Source of the DNA: Neoceratodus forsteri
Taxonomy: Eukaryota > Chordata > Ceratodontiformes > Ceratodontidae
DNA: 64,000 bases
NCBI GenBank assembly: GCA_016271365.2
Contig: CM057456.1
Span: forward strand, 1,392,229,501-1,392,293,500
Direction: 5' to 3'
Each line of letters starts with the position of its first letter. Positions within the stretch are counted from its first letter, which is position 1. The notes beneath the pieces were generated by a model. It saw only the letters and a list, made by a program, of their open reading frames with translations. It was not told the DNA's origin and made no database searches. Made by a program: the position numbers and the translations under genes. Of this stretch, positions 12,901 through 23,818 are shown in pieces.

Positions 12901-13552
12901 CCACACTCTGCTGCAGTATTTGAAGGACATGTACTGTTTGTCAGTCTGACATGAAAAAAATGTTCTTGTATGAATGTATTTATGAAGGCTACATCAAAGA
13001 CAAATGGTTTCTATGAATGAACACAATTTAGATTTATTTCATATTCATTAAATATCCCTGTGTTATATAGTCTGAAAAAAATCAGAGTTTTGATTAGAAA
13101 TAAGTGAGAGCTGTGATACAGACAAGCTGATTTCTCACAAAGATTTCCACTACTTCAGTTCAGCATTGAAACTGAAATGATCAGCTTTTCATCAGAAGAT
13201 AATGATATGTTTTAAGTTGATCTATCTGAACACAAACCAGAGACTGGGTTTGTAAGAAACCTGGAGAGCTCAGCAAACCAACTCTACAAACTACTGCTCT
13301 GATTGTTAATCTGAAACAGCAAGCTACTCCAAAATGATGTCATCATACTCTAAGTTTGACTGAGAGGACATAAATAACTCCACTGCTTTCAGCCACTGTA
13401 GAGCAAGTTAACAAATGCTGATTTAAAGAAAACCACAAAACCAAACAGCATGAAATTTTCAGGAAACACTAATCATGACACAGGGACTTGAATTTCAACT
13501 TTTCAAGCTTTTATAAAAAATATCTAAAAACCATTACACATGATCTTTAAAC
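9924..13552. repeat. 3.6-kb fold-back element: two ~1.5-kb inverted arms
   Basis: The left arm (about 9924-11445) is matched in inverse orientation by the right arm (about 12033-13552). Five anchor pairs place the symmetry centre between 11735 and 11740: ACATGATCTTTAAA at the outer ends, CTATGTGGCATC (10661) with GATGCCACATAG (12809), CTAGAGTGCCAGG (10986) with its complement ending at 12484, CATTTGCTGCACCCTG (11351) with its complement ending at 12122, and TCCTTTGCTG (11426) with its complement near 12048. The outer ~750 bp of each arm is AT-rich unique-looking DNA. The inner part is a degenerate array of 40-60 bp units of the type GGGCTGCTGCACCCTGCTG. A spacer of about 590 bp is not inverted. 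The open frames here are shadows of the low-complexity units. Confidence 0.85.
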
Positions 13553-13589
13553 ACTGCAATTGCTTTATTTACACAGGGTGCATTATAGC

Positions 13590-14187
13590 TGTGTAGACTT
13601 TTCAGAACACATTGCTCTCACTTGCCTACAGACAGGTCAGGCCACTTGGCTGTGTACCTTTTCGTACCGTGAACCTCATTGCAGCTTCATCACCTGGGAT
13701 CCCTCCACTGTGGGACACCTCTGGTTTGGAGACTGGGCATCTCTTACCTTATTGCAGCCAGTCTTTTTCTGGATGCTCTGTATACTGTTTGTGCACCATC
13801 TTCCTTGGCACAGGCACCAACCAAAACATTGCCCCCCGCCAGCGTTCCCCTCTGAGCTTTGGAGGACCCTTAATCAGGCCAGCCAGCCATTGGGGTGCTC
13901 TCGTTGAGGGGACCCATGGTCCCCACCACCTCCCAGTGGTCCCACTACGTACTGGCCTTTAATCCCTGCTGTTGGCCCGAGAGCCCCTGCCCTTAGAAAC
14001 TGCTTCTTTGGAGGTCTGTTCTGTTTCAAACTTGGGTCTAGATTATTCTGTCTAATTGTCTCAATGTCCCTGACTAAACTCCTCCCACTGACTTTAAGCT
14101 CTGCCAGATCGAAGCACATACAGTAAATCAGTCTTAACACAGCAGCTACTAATAATCTCATCCCCCTTCTGGAAGGGGGTTGTTACA
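13590..14187 (-). mobile_element. Solo LTR with 4-bp target duplication, antisense
   Basis: On the minus strand the block begins TGTAACAACCCCC and ends GTCTACACA, giving the TG...CA ends expected of an LTR. TAGC stands immediately on both sides (13586-13589 and 14188-14191), as a 4-bp target site duplication. A small stem, CCCCCTTCC-A-GAAGGGGG, lies just inside the 5' end. At 598 bp with no retroviral or gypsy coding sequence next to it, a solo LTR left by recombination is the simplest reading. The family is unknown. Confidence 0.65.
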
Positions 14188-14191
14188 TAGC

Positions 14192-14598
14192 AAAAAGTTA
14201 TGATTTATAAGTTGGGAAAATGCAGCAGGATTATTTGAACTGTAAGGGGCAAAGATCATGTTTTCACAAAAAAGGTGCTCTGGAATAAAGAGTGGGGAGA
14301 TGAGAAGCATAGAAGACAGATCAAATACCAACTGAGCTTTCTTGGGTATTGTGGTTTTCTGAATGATGCCGTAGATGTCAGCTGCTCTTTAAAGCAACCT
14401 TTAGTTTGTTTATGATGTTATCTTCCATAAATTTACAGGTTTCTATAAATTTGTGTCCAGAAATTTCAGTGCAACACATTTACATAGAAACTGAATTTGG
14501 TTGTGTATTACAGAGACTAGAGTGCCCTGATTTCTGGTTGACAAGGAGGTCCCTCAGTAATAATATTTAAATATAAAAAATATCTGCTTTATTTTTAG
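14192..14598. other. Intron sequence upstream of exon A
   Basis: AT-rich, with no repeat I recognise. It ends in a pyrimidine-rich tract and the acceptor TTTATTTTTAG at 14588-14598. Confidence 0.5.
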
Positions 14599-14803
14599 TC
14601 AGTCCTTGTGCACACCTCCGAGACCATGCACCTCAGGTATTTCATGGACTTACTGCTGGTCAAAGGCAAACCAATAATGCTTGTGGGGAATGCAGGTGTA
14701 GGAAAGACGAGCCTTGTGGCAGATCGGCTGGCTGACCTCCCAGATGAGTATATGGTGTCCCGAGTCCCATTCAACTACTACACCACTTCAGCAATGCTTC
14801 AGA
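14599..14803 (+). CDS. DNAH11: Axonemal dynein heavy chain, exon A: AAA3 Walker A (DNAH9/11/17 group, perhaps DNAH11)
   Basis: A 205-bp internal exon with acceptor TTTTTAG before 14599 and donor GTAAGT from 14804. It reads 68 codons in frame, starting [20 protein letters not shown], and ends with one base of a split codon. [12 protein letters not shown] is the P-loop (Walker A) that binds nucleotide in AAA3 of the motor ring, and [13 protein letters not shown] follows as in axonemal heavy chains. The product would be an outer-arm dynein motor subunit that moves cilia and flagella. Exon B continues the protein in phase with ILEKPLEKK, so both belong to one gene. No stop or frameshift occurs, in contrast to all surrounding frames. 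The choice of DNAH11 over DNAH9 or DNAH17 rests on recollection of local residues and is uncertain. Confidence 0.9.
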
Positions 14804-14979
14804 GTAAGTTTACTTAACATTGAGAAGAGTATGTAGAGTTTTTGGTTTTTTTTAATACTTTCTTATTTGGTATTTCAAGACAAAGATTACATGTAGAGAC
14901 ATGCGTACATTACAGTTGTGCAAGTTGCAACTGTTTGGAGGGTCCATGCTCATGTCCCAGCTACATTTCATGTAGCACA

Positions 14980-15115
14980 GAATTTCTGTGTCTGAGGAGA
15001 TCCAGAAGCAAATGATTTGATACCTTTTAATGGACCAACATAGATGTAACAACAAGAACAAAGTGCTCTAGCTTTCGGACCAACCAGTCCTTCTTCAGAA
15101 GCTCATGGCAGTTGT
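14980..15115. repeat. Old interspersed repeat, family uncertain
   Basis: The stretch around TGATACCTTTTAATGGACC, then CTAGCTTTCGGACCAACC and TCCTTCTTCAGAAGCTC, matches a pattern found at the ends of several vertebrate repeats (read antisense: a GAAGAAG... CGAAAGCT... block, then ...ATTAAAAGGTATCA). I cannot name the family from sequence alone; a Penelope-like or DNA-element end is possible. Confidence 0.4.
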
Positions 15116-16570
15116 TTAGAAAATCTTGATGTTATGGAGTACACTTCTGCACAGAAAGGCAAACCCCTCTTTGTACCATAACCATCAAAAGTATATATAT
15201 TTTTTAACTTTATGTTTAATTGACTTTTTAAAGAACAAAAATGCTATACAGCACATTTCTCCTGAGAGACATCATTTGACATGGCATTAAATGGTACAAA
15301 TACATTTGCAAACAGGAATGCTTAATCCCTCAGTCTTGAGATAAATACGTATGGGGGGATACAGGGTAATACATTTCAGGCTGCATTGTATCATTGTGCT
15401 GAGCCTAGCAGAGACCTTTGGGAAAGAAAGGAGCTGTTCAGCAGGTGGAAATTCACAATTACAGTTGCTATTTACCACTGTGACAAATTTTGTTAAAATA
15501 AAGGGGTCTCAGATGATCATACCCAGAGAGAACATAAAATGTAACTCGTGTGTGAACATCACTAGCAAAAAAAGATATGAGCTCGATAACCTATTCATTT
15601 ACAAACCATAGAATAACTGCATTTCCTAAGATGTAAAGGATATTTTGTAATCGTGTCTGTGCCACAGAGTGGTGCTAAAGATTCGATACAGAACCAGCTT
15701 AGGAACATTAATAATAATTTTTCATGCTCAAAATCCACTCCAGTCGCCGGCCCAGTGGCATTGAGGTGTTGGACGCCACACCTCGTGTCACACCGGCAAC
15801 CCGTGTTCAGGAGCGAGCTCGGGTCGCCCGGGGTTAGCAGAGAAGGAAATGGTTAGAGTGTCTGTAGACAGCTCACCTTATCCTGGGGAGGGAGGGAGGG
15901 ATGTAGGGGTCGACAACACTGTGTGGCAGCTGGGCAATACTGAGCCCATGGATTGGGGGAGGTGGACTGCGGTGGACGTCGGCAGGAACACACACAGGAG
16001 CATGCACATGCTTACCAGGACATCACTGCAGATCTGCGCTTGTCGTGGGAGGGTTAGGGCAGCCACCACAGAACAAGAAAAAACCCCAAGCCTTGGAAGG
16101 GTGACGATGACCTACGCCTACCATCGGAATCCGCCCATCTGGGTCCCGATCCTCCGAGCCATGGTCCAAGCCTGCAGCAATTGGATTTCAAGGAGCACCA
16201 CAGTAGTCAAGGCAGCCCCACACTGTGGGGTGCAAGCCAGGTAAGGAGTGTGGAACCAGAGCTCCAGGAGGGGACCCAGGGTGGGAGAGTCTCAGGCCAG
16301 GTGGGAGAAACCAAGGGGACATCTAAGAGAGAGATCCCCGGGCTCGGCAACCGGAGGGAAAATGAGTTAAAAAATTCACTCCAGTTGCTACAGTACCTCA
16401 TGGTTGGCAACGTTTTAAAACTGCATAAGAACCTGGGGATCCAACTTGAATATTCATATTGACATTAACCTGTGCCCACTTTTAATGAAAGATTTGAGAG
16501 TATGATATATAGCATACAGTATACATAATTAAATCCCCAGTCCACGACTTTTGTTATGAGCCCAAATACA
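15116..16570. other. Unassigned intron sequence with a GC-rich block
   Basis: Most of this is ordinary AT-rich intron. The part at 15745-16360 is GC- and CpG-rich and carries a 131-codon open frame (15849-16244) without any domain I recognise. The stretch around GGCCCAGTGGCATTGAGG to CCCGTGTTCAGGAGCGAG is faintly tRNA-like, so an old SINE head or a DNA-element remnant are alternatives. I do not call a gene. Confidence 0.35.
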
Positions 16571-17522
16571 GTCTCTCCATTTGTAAGTACTCACAATTCC
16601 TAATCTAGATGTTTCAGTCCATCTGAGTCCTTGTCCAACGATCCATGTCCTTATGGAACTCCAAGGCACTTTTGGACCCAGTGCCCCGCATGTCTTGTGT
16701 CTAAAAATGGAAAAGATTTACCTCCATAGGAAATACAGAAGTGCACTGGGGCCAGGAAGGAATGAGCCATGCCTAGCACTTTGAGCTGATGCCTGGTTAC
16801 CTCAAGCTGCTTCCTATTACTCTGGGTTGTGAAAGATCATTCAGGAAAACATTTGTTGTGATGTCCATCAAGCTGCACGGTTTGTTGGGGGCATGCCTTT
16901 TAGATCCTGTCCTACTCCCGAGGTGATAAGAAAAGTTCAATCCGAGTCTTTGTTGGAGTTAGATGAAAGGGAGTTAAGTCATTTAGACCAATGGATGTTT
17001 CCAGTGTCCCAGTCCACTTCCCTTTGAAGCCCTGTAGTAAGCTGGGAGCTCACAAAAGTGAGGATGTTGTCCCCTCCACTCTCTCAGCAAGCCTGCCACA
17101 TGAACATTCATGACCCTGGTATTATTCTCCAAGGCATGCAGGCAGTTGCAGAGATATGACTTTTCTTGAGTAAGGTTCACTACCCTGGCCTGTAGTTTTA
17201 GGGTTCGGTTGTTGGTTTCCTTGGCTATCACTGTGGCCTGCTCTCTTTTTGTATCCTGGGCTCCCATCTGCTCCAAGATCTTTGCAATCTTTTTGTCCAT
17301 CTCATGATTTAGGGACAAAGTAAACTTCCAGAGCAGCAGGTTTCCCACTGCTTCATGGTTACCAGCTCTGTCGCTCCGTGAACTCTCACTCTGGGTCTGC
17401 GTTTGATTTAGGCCACTATCACCAGTTTCTCTGTTTGAATACCTCATCCTTGCAAAAGATGTGTTCTGGTGGAGCCCAGGTGAGACGCATGTGGTCAGAG
17501 GCTTGGCTGTCTGGTGCCCCAT
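16571..17522 (-). pseudogene. Relic of an L1-like ORF1 (coiled-coil protein)
   Basis: A 179-codon minus-strand frame at 16983-17522 has a heptad-like middle part (NHEMDKKIAKILEQMGAQDT and onward) followed by LENNTRVMNVHVAGLL. That resembles the LENxxRRNNIRIxGLPE join between the coiled coil and the RNA-binding domain in L1-type ORF1 proteins. The rest of the RNA-binding domain is not readable, and nothing like ORF2 lies downstream before 16.5 kb. Probably a decayed fragment of an L1 or Tx1 element. It was assigned by local resemblance only. Confidence 0.5.
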
Positions 17523-17524
17523 AT

Positions 17525-17760
17525 AGTTTTTTATAGCAGTTTATTTACCCAGGATAGCCCAGCTGGAATGCAACATCTCATTTTCAGTAGACTCCTTCTT
17601 CCACCCATTTCCTCACCAGGGTGGACTGGACCACTGGGAGGAAGTGACTTTCTTAATGTCATTCAGTGAGTCTGTTGCACTGGTGGGATTTGAACCTAGC
17701 TACTGATTCTCAATGTGGTGCTCTAGTCACTTGTAAAGCAGCAGGATTACTTCACCTGCT
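17525..17760 (-). mobile_element. tRNA-derived, MIR-like SINE, antisense
   Basis: On the minus strand the 5' part reads like a tRNA-type promoter: AGTGACTAGAGCACCACATT for box A, then TAGGTTCAAATCCCACC for box B. It is followed by a core with GTCACTTCCTCCCAGTGG, and then by a tail region. It resembles the SINE at 33778-33986, so the family is present more than once. No target duplication was resolved. Confidence 0.65.
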
Positions 17761-18089
17761 CTGCTGGTTACCACCTTTTAGTACACCCCAGCATTCTACT
17801 GACCCTCCTGACAGCAGTGGGCGATGATGCTCTAGCGAAACCGGTTGGAGGTCTGTGGGGTCCCACTGATGTTTTCCCTTCCTGTTAAGTGGTCTTAGCA
17901 TTTTATGCAATAAACTACATTTGATTTGACTAAAGTTGGTCTGTGTTTTTGATGTACTGATGACGGGTGGCGTTTTAGTTCTTGTGCTGTGTCCTCTTGA
18001 CAGCGGCCGTGCACTGTTTGTCCTGCTTCTGCTTCTTATCTATTATAACCACCAGATCGTTTTCCATCACGTTCATTACAAGAAGATAA
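17761..18089. other. Unassigned intron sequence
   Basis: No gene seen. AATAAACTACATTTGA near 17908 could be the end of an old retroposon, but no body could be assigned. Confidence 0.3.
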
Positions 18090-18440
18090 GCTCCACACAC
18101 TGTGTACCATAAGCTTTACCTCTGTTTTTACTTCTCAGGTGCAGAACCTTGCATTTTAGCCCCACTGATTCTGAGATGACCAGTCAGCAAACTCGTTCAG
18201 GTCCTGCTGGAATTTGTCCCCATGCTCAAGGGAGTCCACCACCCTGGTAACCTTAGTGTCATCAGCAAACTGAAGCAGCCTGCTGGAGAGCTCAGCTTTC
18301 ACATCACTGATGAAAATATTGGACAGCACAGATCTGCCTGAACAACCACGGAAACTGGCGGATGGTGCCTCAATTTAGCGCTATATCCAAAAGATAGTAC
18401 TTCATGACAGCAGTGTCCCTCTAACACCATGCTGGGGCAT
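18090..18440 (-). mobile_element. Old CR1 fragment (RT region), antisense
   Basis: The minus strand gives a degraded stretch of CR1 RT: the segment around 18300-18320 corresponds to the usual FNIFISDV region, and 18160-18260 reads through a DLNEFADW-like stretch of the palm/thumb join. It is more diverged than CR1-c next to it and lies immediately 3' of where CR1-c ends. It may be the site into which CR1-c inserted. Confidence 0.55.
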
Positions 18441-18456
18441 TGGTATGGTTAACTTA

Positions 18457-21200
18457 CATAGAAACATAGAATTTGTCAGCAGAATAGGACTGTTTGACCC
18501 ACCCAGTCTGCCCAGGTGGTGCCTGTTTAGTCTGTCTCCTCAGATCCTAACTGGTCTCCAGCGACCCTCACTCCTCCCTACCCATTTCCTAATATTCCCC
18601 TATGCCTATCCCAAGCATGCTAGAAGCCTCCTACTTTTTTGCCTCCGCCACTTCCACTGGCAGTCAGTTCTAGGCATCCACCACTCTTTCCATGCAGTAG
18701 TACTTCCTCACATCCCTCCTAAACTCCCCCACCAGCTTCATCGCTTGTCCTCTGGTTCTGGTGCTCTTCCCCATTTGAAAGAGACTCTTCCCACCCTGTT
18801 CATACCCATGAGGTGCTTGTAGCCTCTATCATGTCCCCTCTTGCTTGTCTGTCTTCCAGGGTTTACATGTTGAGATCCCTCAGTCTCTTCTCGTAGGACT
18901 TTTGGTACAACCCCTGCACCATTTTAATTGCCCTCCTCTGGACTGCCTTCACCCTGGCTATATTCTTTCTGAGGTGTGGCCTCCAGGACTGGAATGCAAT
19001 ACTCAAGGTGGGGTCTCACCAGCAAGCTATATAGTGATAACCCCACCTCCCTCTCCTGCTGGAGATACCTGTCCCTAAGTATCCCAGCATCCCACTGGCC
19101 TACCCACTGCTCTGTCACCCTGCCCTGCCATTTTGAGGTTACTGGATTTGATAACCCCAAGTTCACTTTCCTGCTTAGTGATTGACAGTACCTCCTCCTA
19201 TCCTATACTCAGTTCTTGGGTTCCTTTGCCCTTGGTGCATGATTTTGCACTTTTTGGCAGTGAACCCTGACTGTCGTGCTCTTGACCCCTCCTTGATTTT
19301 TCCCCAGATCCCTATGCATTATTTCCACTCCTTCCTTATTGTCCCCCTATTACAGGTTTTGGTGTCATCTGCAAAAAGGCATACGTTCCCTTCCATTTCA
19401 TCTGCAATGTCCCTTATGAAGACATTGAAGAGGACTGGTCCCAGCACTGAGCCCTGCGGCACCGCGATGGTCACTCTCCCCTCATTAGTGAGTGCTGTTA
19501 ACCGAGTTTCTAACCCAGTTCACTACTTTGGATCCCACTCCCAGGCTGCTCAATTTCTTAATCATTCTCCTGTGCGGGACAGTATTGAAGGCCTTGCTAA
19601 TGTCCAGCTAGGCCACATCCACTGCCTTCCTGATCTAATTCCTTGGTCACCAAGTCCAAGAAATGATTTGTCTGGCATGACCGCCCCCAATGAATCCATG
19701 CTGCCTTTGGTCTTGCAGCTCAGATACTCTACTAGCCTTTCTTTACCAGTGTTTCCATTAATATGCCCACCACTGAGGTGAAGCTCAGTGGCCTATAATT
19801 GCTAGTCTCTTCCCTGCTGCCACCCTTATGTAGAGGAACCATATCTGCTGTCCTCCAGTCTTCCAGAACCACACCTGATTCCAGTAAGCTGTTGAATAAG
19901 GCCATTAGTGGGACAGCCAACACCTCCTTGAGTTATTTAAGTACCCTTGGGTGAAACCTGTCTGGTCCCTTATCCTTTCCACTTTGAGCTGCAAGACCCT
20001 TCAGGACTGTTTCCTCTGAGAATGGACTTTAGTCTGCCTCCAGTCCCCCTTTGTTCTTGCTAATCATTGGTGGTCGGTCCCCTCCCTCCACTGTGAAGAC
20101 TGAGCAGAAGCACCTGTTCAGGATGTCTGCTTTTTCTTTGTCCTCTAATGTGCAGTCTTTCCCTGCCACCTCTTTGTCGTCACTATCCCTCCTCTTGCTT
20201 TCCTCTTCTCACTTATGTACCTGAAGAAAGTCTCATCCCTGTTTGCTTCCCCTTTGGCTATCCTTTTCTCTGCCTACACTTTTGCTTCCCTCACTGCCTT
20301 ACCCACTTCTGTCTGTTTTACCCGGTGCATCTCCCTGTCTTCCTCCCTGTGATTTTCCTTATAGCTCTTGATTGCCACCCATTTATTCCTTCCCCACCAT
20401 GGCCACTTCCCTAAGGTACCATAACGATCTCTTTTTCCTTTTGCTTTTACTCACTTCCTACACACAAAGGCTGGTATCCTTAATTATGTCCTCACTTATT
20501 TTCCCCCACTGTTCCTCTACCCCTCTCTGGCATCCCCCCTCTCCCAACTAGGCAGTTTCTATGGTAGTTCTCCCATTTCCTTGAAATCCGCCCTCCTAAA
20601 GTCCAGGACCCTCTACTCGTGTTAATTGCCCCTGCTCTCGTCTCAATGTTAAACCACACTGCACAGTGATGATCACTGGCACCTGGGGAACTGCCCACTT
20701 TGACATCTGTAATACTGTCCCTGTTTGTAAGAACCAGGTTCTGCACTTCCCCATCCCTAGTGGGTTCATTTACTAACTGCCTGAGAATGGCACCTTGTAG
20801 GAAGTCAAGGATGGCCCTTCTCCTTGTGGAAGCTGTAGCTGGAAAGCTCCAATCCACATCAGGCAGACTGAAGCCACCAGCTAGCAGCACCTCCCCCTTA
20901 TTAGCCATCCTGCTGATGTGCTCCCATGCACGATTTTTAACTCCTCTGTCAATGCTGGAGGTCTGTATACCACCCCTGTACAGATAGTGGCCCCAGTGCC
21001 CATCTCCAGGATGAGCCACAGTACCTCCAGTCCTGCATTTTCCTCCGGGTGCCCCTGCAGTTCTATAGCCTTTATTCCTTCCCTCACATGTAGTTCAACC
21101 TCTCCTCCCCTCCTCCATTCCCTGTAACTCCTGAACAGAAAGTAGCCTGGTATGGCTACATCCCAGTCATGGCTGTCATTGCACCATGACTCCTTTATGG
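18457..21200 (-). mobile_element. CR1 LINE (CR1-c), antisense, nearly full ORF2
   Basis: The 3' end starts with GAAACATAGAATTTGTCAGC on the + strand. The minus strand then contains, in order from the 5' side, the endonuclease (CNDSHDWDVAIPGYFLF near 21125-21190, GVVYRPPALTEELK at 20881-21087, LAGGFSLPDVDWSFPATAS at 20492-21019), the RT start (19732-19923, with WRTADMVPLHKGGSREET), and the C-terminal end. Many frameshifts and stops are present. It faces CR1-d head to head. Its tail block differs from both CR1-a and CR1-b types, suggesting a third subfamily or greater age. Confidence 0.85.
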
Positions 21201-21379
21201 TTACTTATAACCAGTTGGAAAAGTGTCACCTGCATAGCTACTAACACCACTTCCTGCAGCACCTGGTGTGTGTTTGGAGGGCTCTAGTCGGACTACAAAC
21301 CAGGTTTAAACCAGCTTGGCTTTTGAGATCTGACAGGTCCGGGCTCCAAGGTGTAACACTACAGGCTTGGTTTACTCCT

Positions 21380-21628
21380 GAGACCTATCCAAAAGAGAAA
21401 GTTGCATTACTCCCTGAAATGCATCCTCCAGAGATCTGACTCTGAGAGTAAAACAGATCACTTTCCGGTATGTCCTTTAGAGATCTGTCTTGAAGACTAA
21501 AACCTGTCACTTCCTCAGTTCATCCTCTAGAAACCTGTCTCAGAATGTAAAATGCATCAATACCTAAGTGTGTCCTCTAGAGGCTTAGCCCAGGGAATAA
21601 AACACATTGCCTCTAACTATCTGGATTC
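21380..21628. repeat. 50-bp tandem repeat, about five units
   Basis: Units start at 21380, 21431, 21480, 21530 and 21580, each opening with GAGACCTG-like sequence (GAGATCTG, GAAACCTG and so on), having TAAAACAGATCACTT-like sequence in the middle and ending with TCCTCTA. Unit lengths are 49-51 bp. The array lies between the divergent 5' sides of CR1-c and CR1-d. It may be part of a CR1 5' untranslated region or an independent minisatellite. Confidence 0.8.
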
Positions 21629-23818
21629 AGTTCACTATCCACACTTAGGCAGTTTTGCACTGAGTATGAAAAAGACCTCCACGTATACCTGCACTCTGCA
21701 GAATGATGCACCAACACAGTTTCTCTTTTGAGTGCTTTACTGCAATTTTAAGGTAGTCGGTGTATCTACGGACATACAGACATCCACATGCTGCCCTGGC
21801 GCTTCGGGTATGAACCCTTCCTCTGAGGGCGTCAAGTATGCTCAGTTGCTGTAAAGTCTTCAAGCTCATCTCCTTAATTGACAAGCATTTAAACTAGCCG
21901 AGGGGGGAGGTGGAATGACGCCGGGAGACATAATCTGCCCCCCCGCTAAGCTGAAGAGGTCAACCATGGGAATCCAGAGGAGAAAATAAAATAAAAAATA
22001 ATGACATCCAGGGGGTAGAAGAAAAGAGGAATGAAGCCAAGATAACTAGTGAGCAAAATAAGGGAATGCAAATGGAAAAAGGAAGGGGGGCAGCACATCC
22101 TGGAAAGCCATGTATGTGAATGCTCGCACTCTGGGGCAACAAAATGGCTTACCTAGAGGCTACCATGGCAGAAGCGGACCTGGATTTAGTTGCCACTATA
22201 GAGACCTGGTGCAGTGAAAACCAGGACTGGGAAATGGCCATACCAGATTATGTTCTGTTCAGAAGGGACAAGGTAGCTAGAAAAGGGGAAGGGGTAGCTC
22301 TTTATATAAGGGACATCATAAAGACTACAGAAATACAAGTGGAGCATGGGGGAGCGGAAGTACTATGAGTCACCCTGGAGAAAAGGAAAGGGGACGGTAT
22401 TCACACAGGAGTAATCTACAGACCTCCAGCACAGGGGGAAGAAGTGGATGGGAAAATGATGGAAGCAATCCATAGGATGGCTTGCAAGGGAGAGGTGATA
22501 CTAGTTGGGGACTTCAATCTACCAGACGTGGATTGGAGCATCCCAGCTGTGGCAACAGCCAGGAGTAAAGACATCCTGGACTCGCTGCAGGGGGCATTCC
22601 TCAGCCAACTTGTAAAGGAACCCACTCGTGAGGGGGTGTTGCTGTACCTGGTACTGACAAACGTGGACAATATTGCTGATGTCACTGTGGGGGACCACCT
22701 GGGGACCAGTGACCATCGTATGGTCTGGTTTAATATTGGAACTGGGTTAGAACTGAACTACACAAGGAGAAGGGTCATGGACTTCAGAAGGGCCAGTTTT
22801 AAGAAAATGGAAAAATGCCTCAGAGACACCCTGGTAGGAATAGGGAAACTCGGGAGAGATGAGGACCAGTGGCCAAAAATAAAAGAAGGCATTGAAAAAG
22901 CTACAAATCTCTGTCAGGCAGGTTAGCAAGAGCAAGAGAAAAAAACCCACTGTGGTTCTTTAGTGAGGTACTGGAAAAAGTAAGAGCAAAACAAATGGCT
23001 TTTAGAAAGTATTAAAAAAAACACAGAAAGAGGATAGGGAGACTTATCAGGAGAAATAAAGGGAGGCAAGGAAGGCAGTTAGGAGCACAAAAGGGCAAAC
23101 AAGGGAGAATACTGTCAAATCAGTTAAAAAAAAAAAAAAGGGACAAGATATTTTTTAGATACATAAACGAAAAGAGAAAGGCCAAGGGAGGGATAGTAAG
23201 GCTGAAAGAGGGAGGAGGGGTGTGTGTGGAGGAGAACCGCCAAAAAGCAGACATATTTAACAAATACTTTTGTTCAGTATTTATGGAGTAGGGGGTCGGT
23301 AGCGGACCAGTGATAAAAAAAAACAAGAGCATTAAGGGAAGGGAAATGGGCACTAGCCATTTTACAGTGGAAAGAGTCCTAAGAGAATTGTCACGGTTAA
23401 AAGTAGACAAGGCAATGGGACTAGATGGGGTACACCCCAGGTTACTGAGGGAGCTCGAGGAGTTGGCTGCATCTCTGACAGCCCTGTTCAACCTGTCACT
23501 AGAAACGGGAGAGATCCAAGGGGACTGGCAGAGGGCTGATGTAGCCCCACTCCACAGAAATGGAAACAGAGAGGAGGCTGGAAATTACAGGCTTTGGTAG
23601 TGGGCAAAGTAATGGAATCACTACTGAAGGAAAGAACTGGGGAATACCTTGTTTCTAGTGGTCTTCAGGATCTGAGGTAACACGGGTTCACACGGGGAGA
23701 TCTTGCCAGACAAACCTGATCGAGGTCTTTAACTGGGTAACCAAGGAAGTGGATCAGAGAGGAGCTGTTGACATAGCCTACCTGGACTTCAGTAAGGCCT
23801 TTGACACCATTCCACAAA

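Noticed and set aside
14608..14817. Dynein exon A read as a single-exon ORF starting at GTG and ending in the intron
   Set aside because: The canonical acceptor and donor at 14599 and 14803 and the in-phase continuation in exon B show that it is an internal exon.
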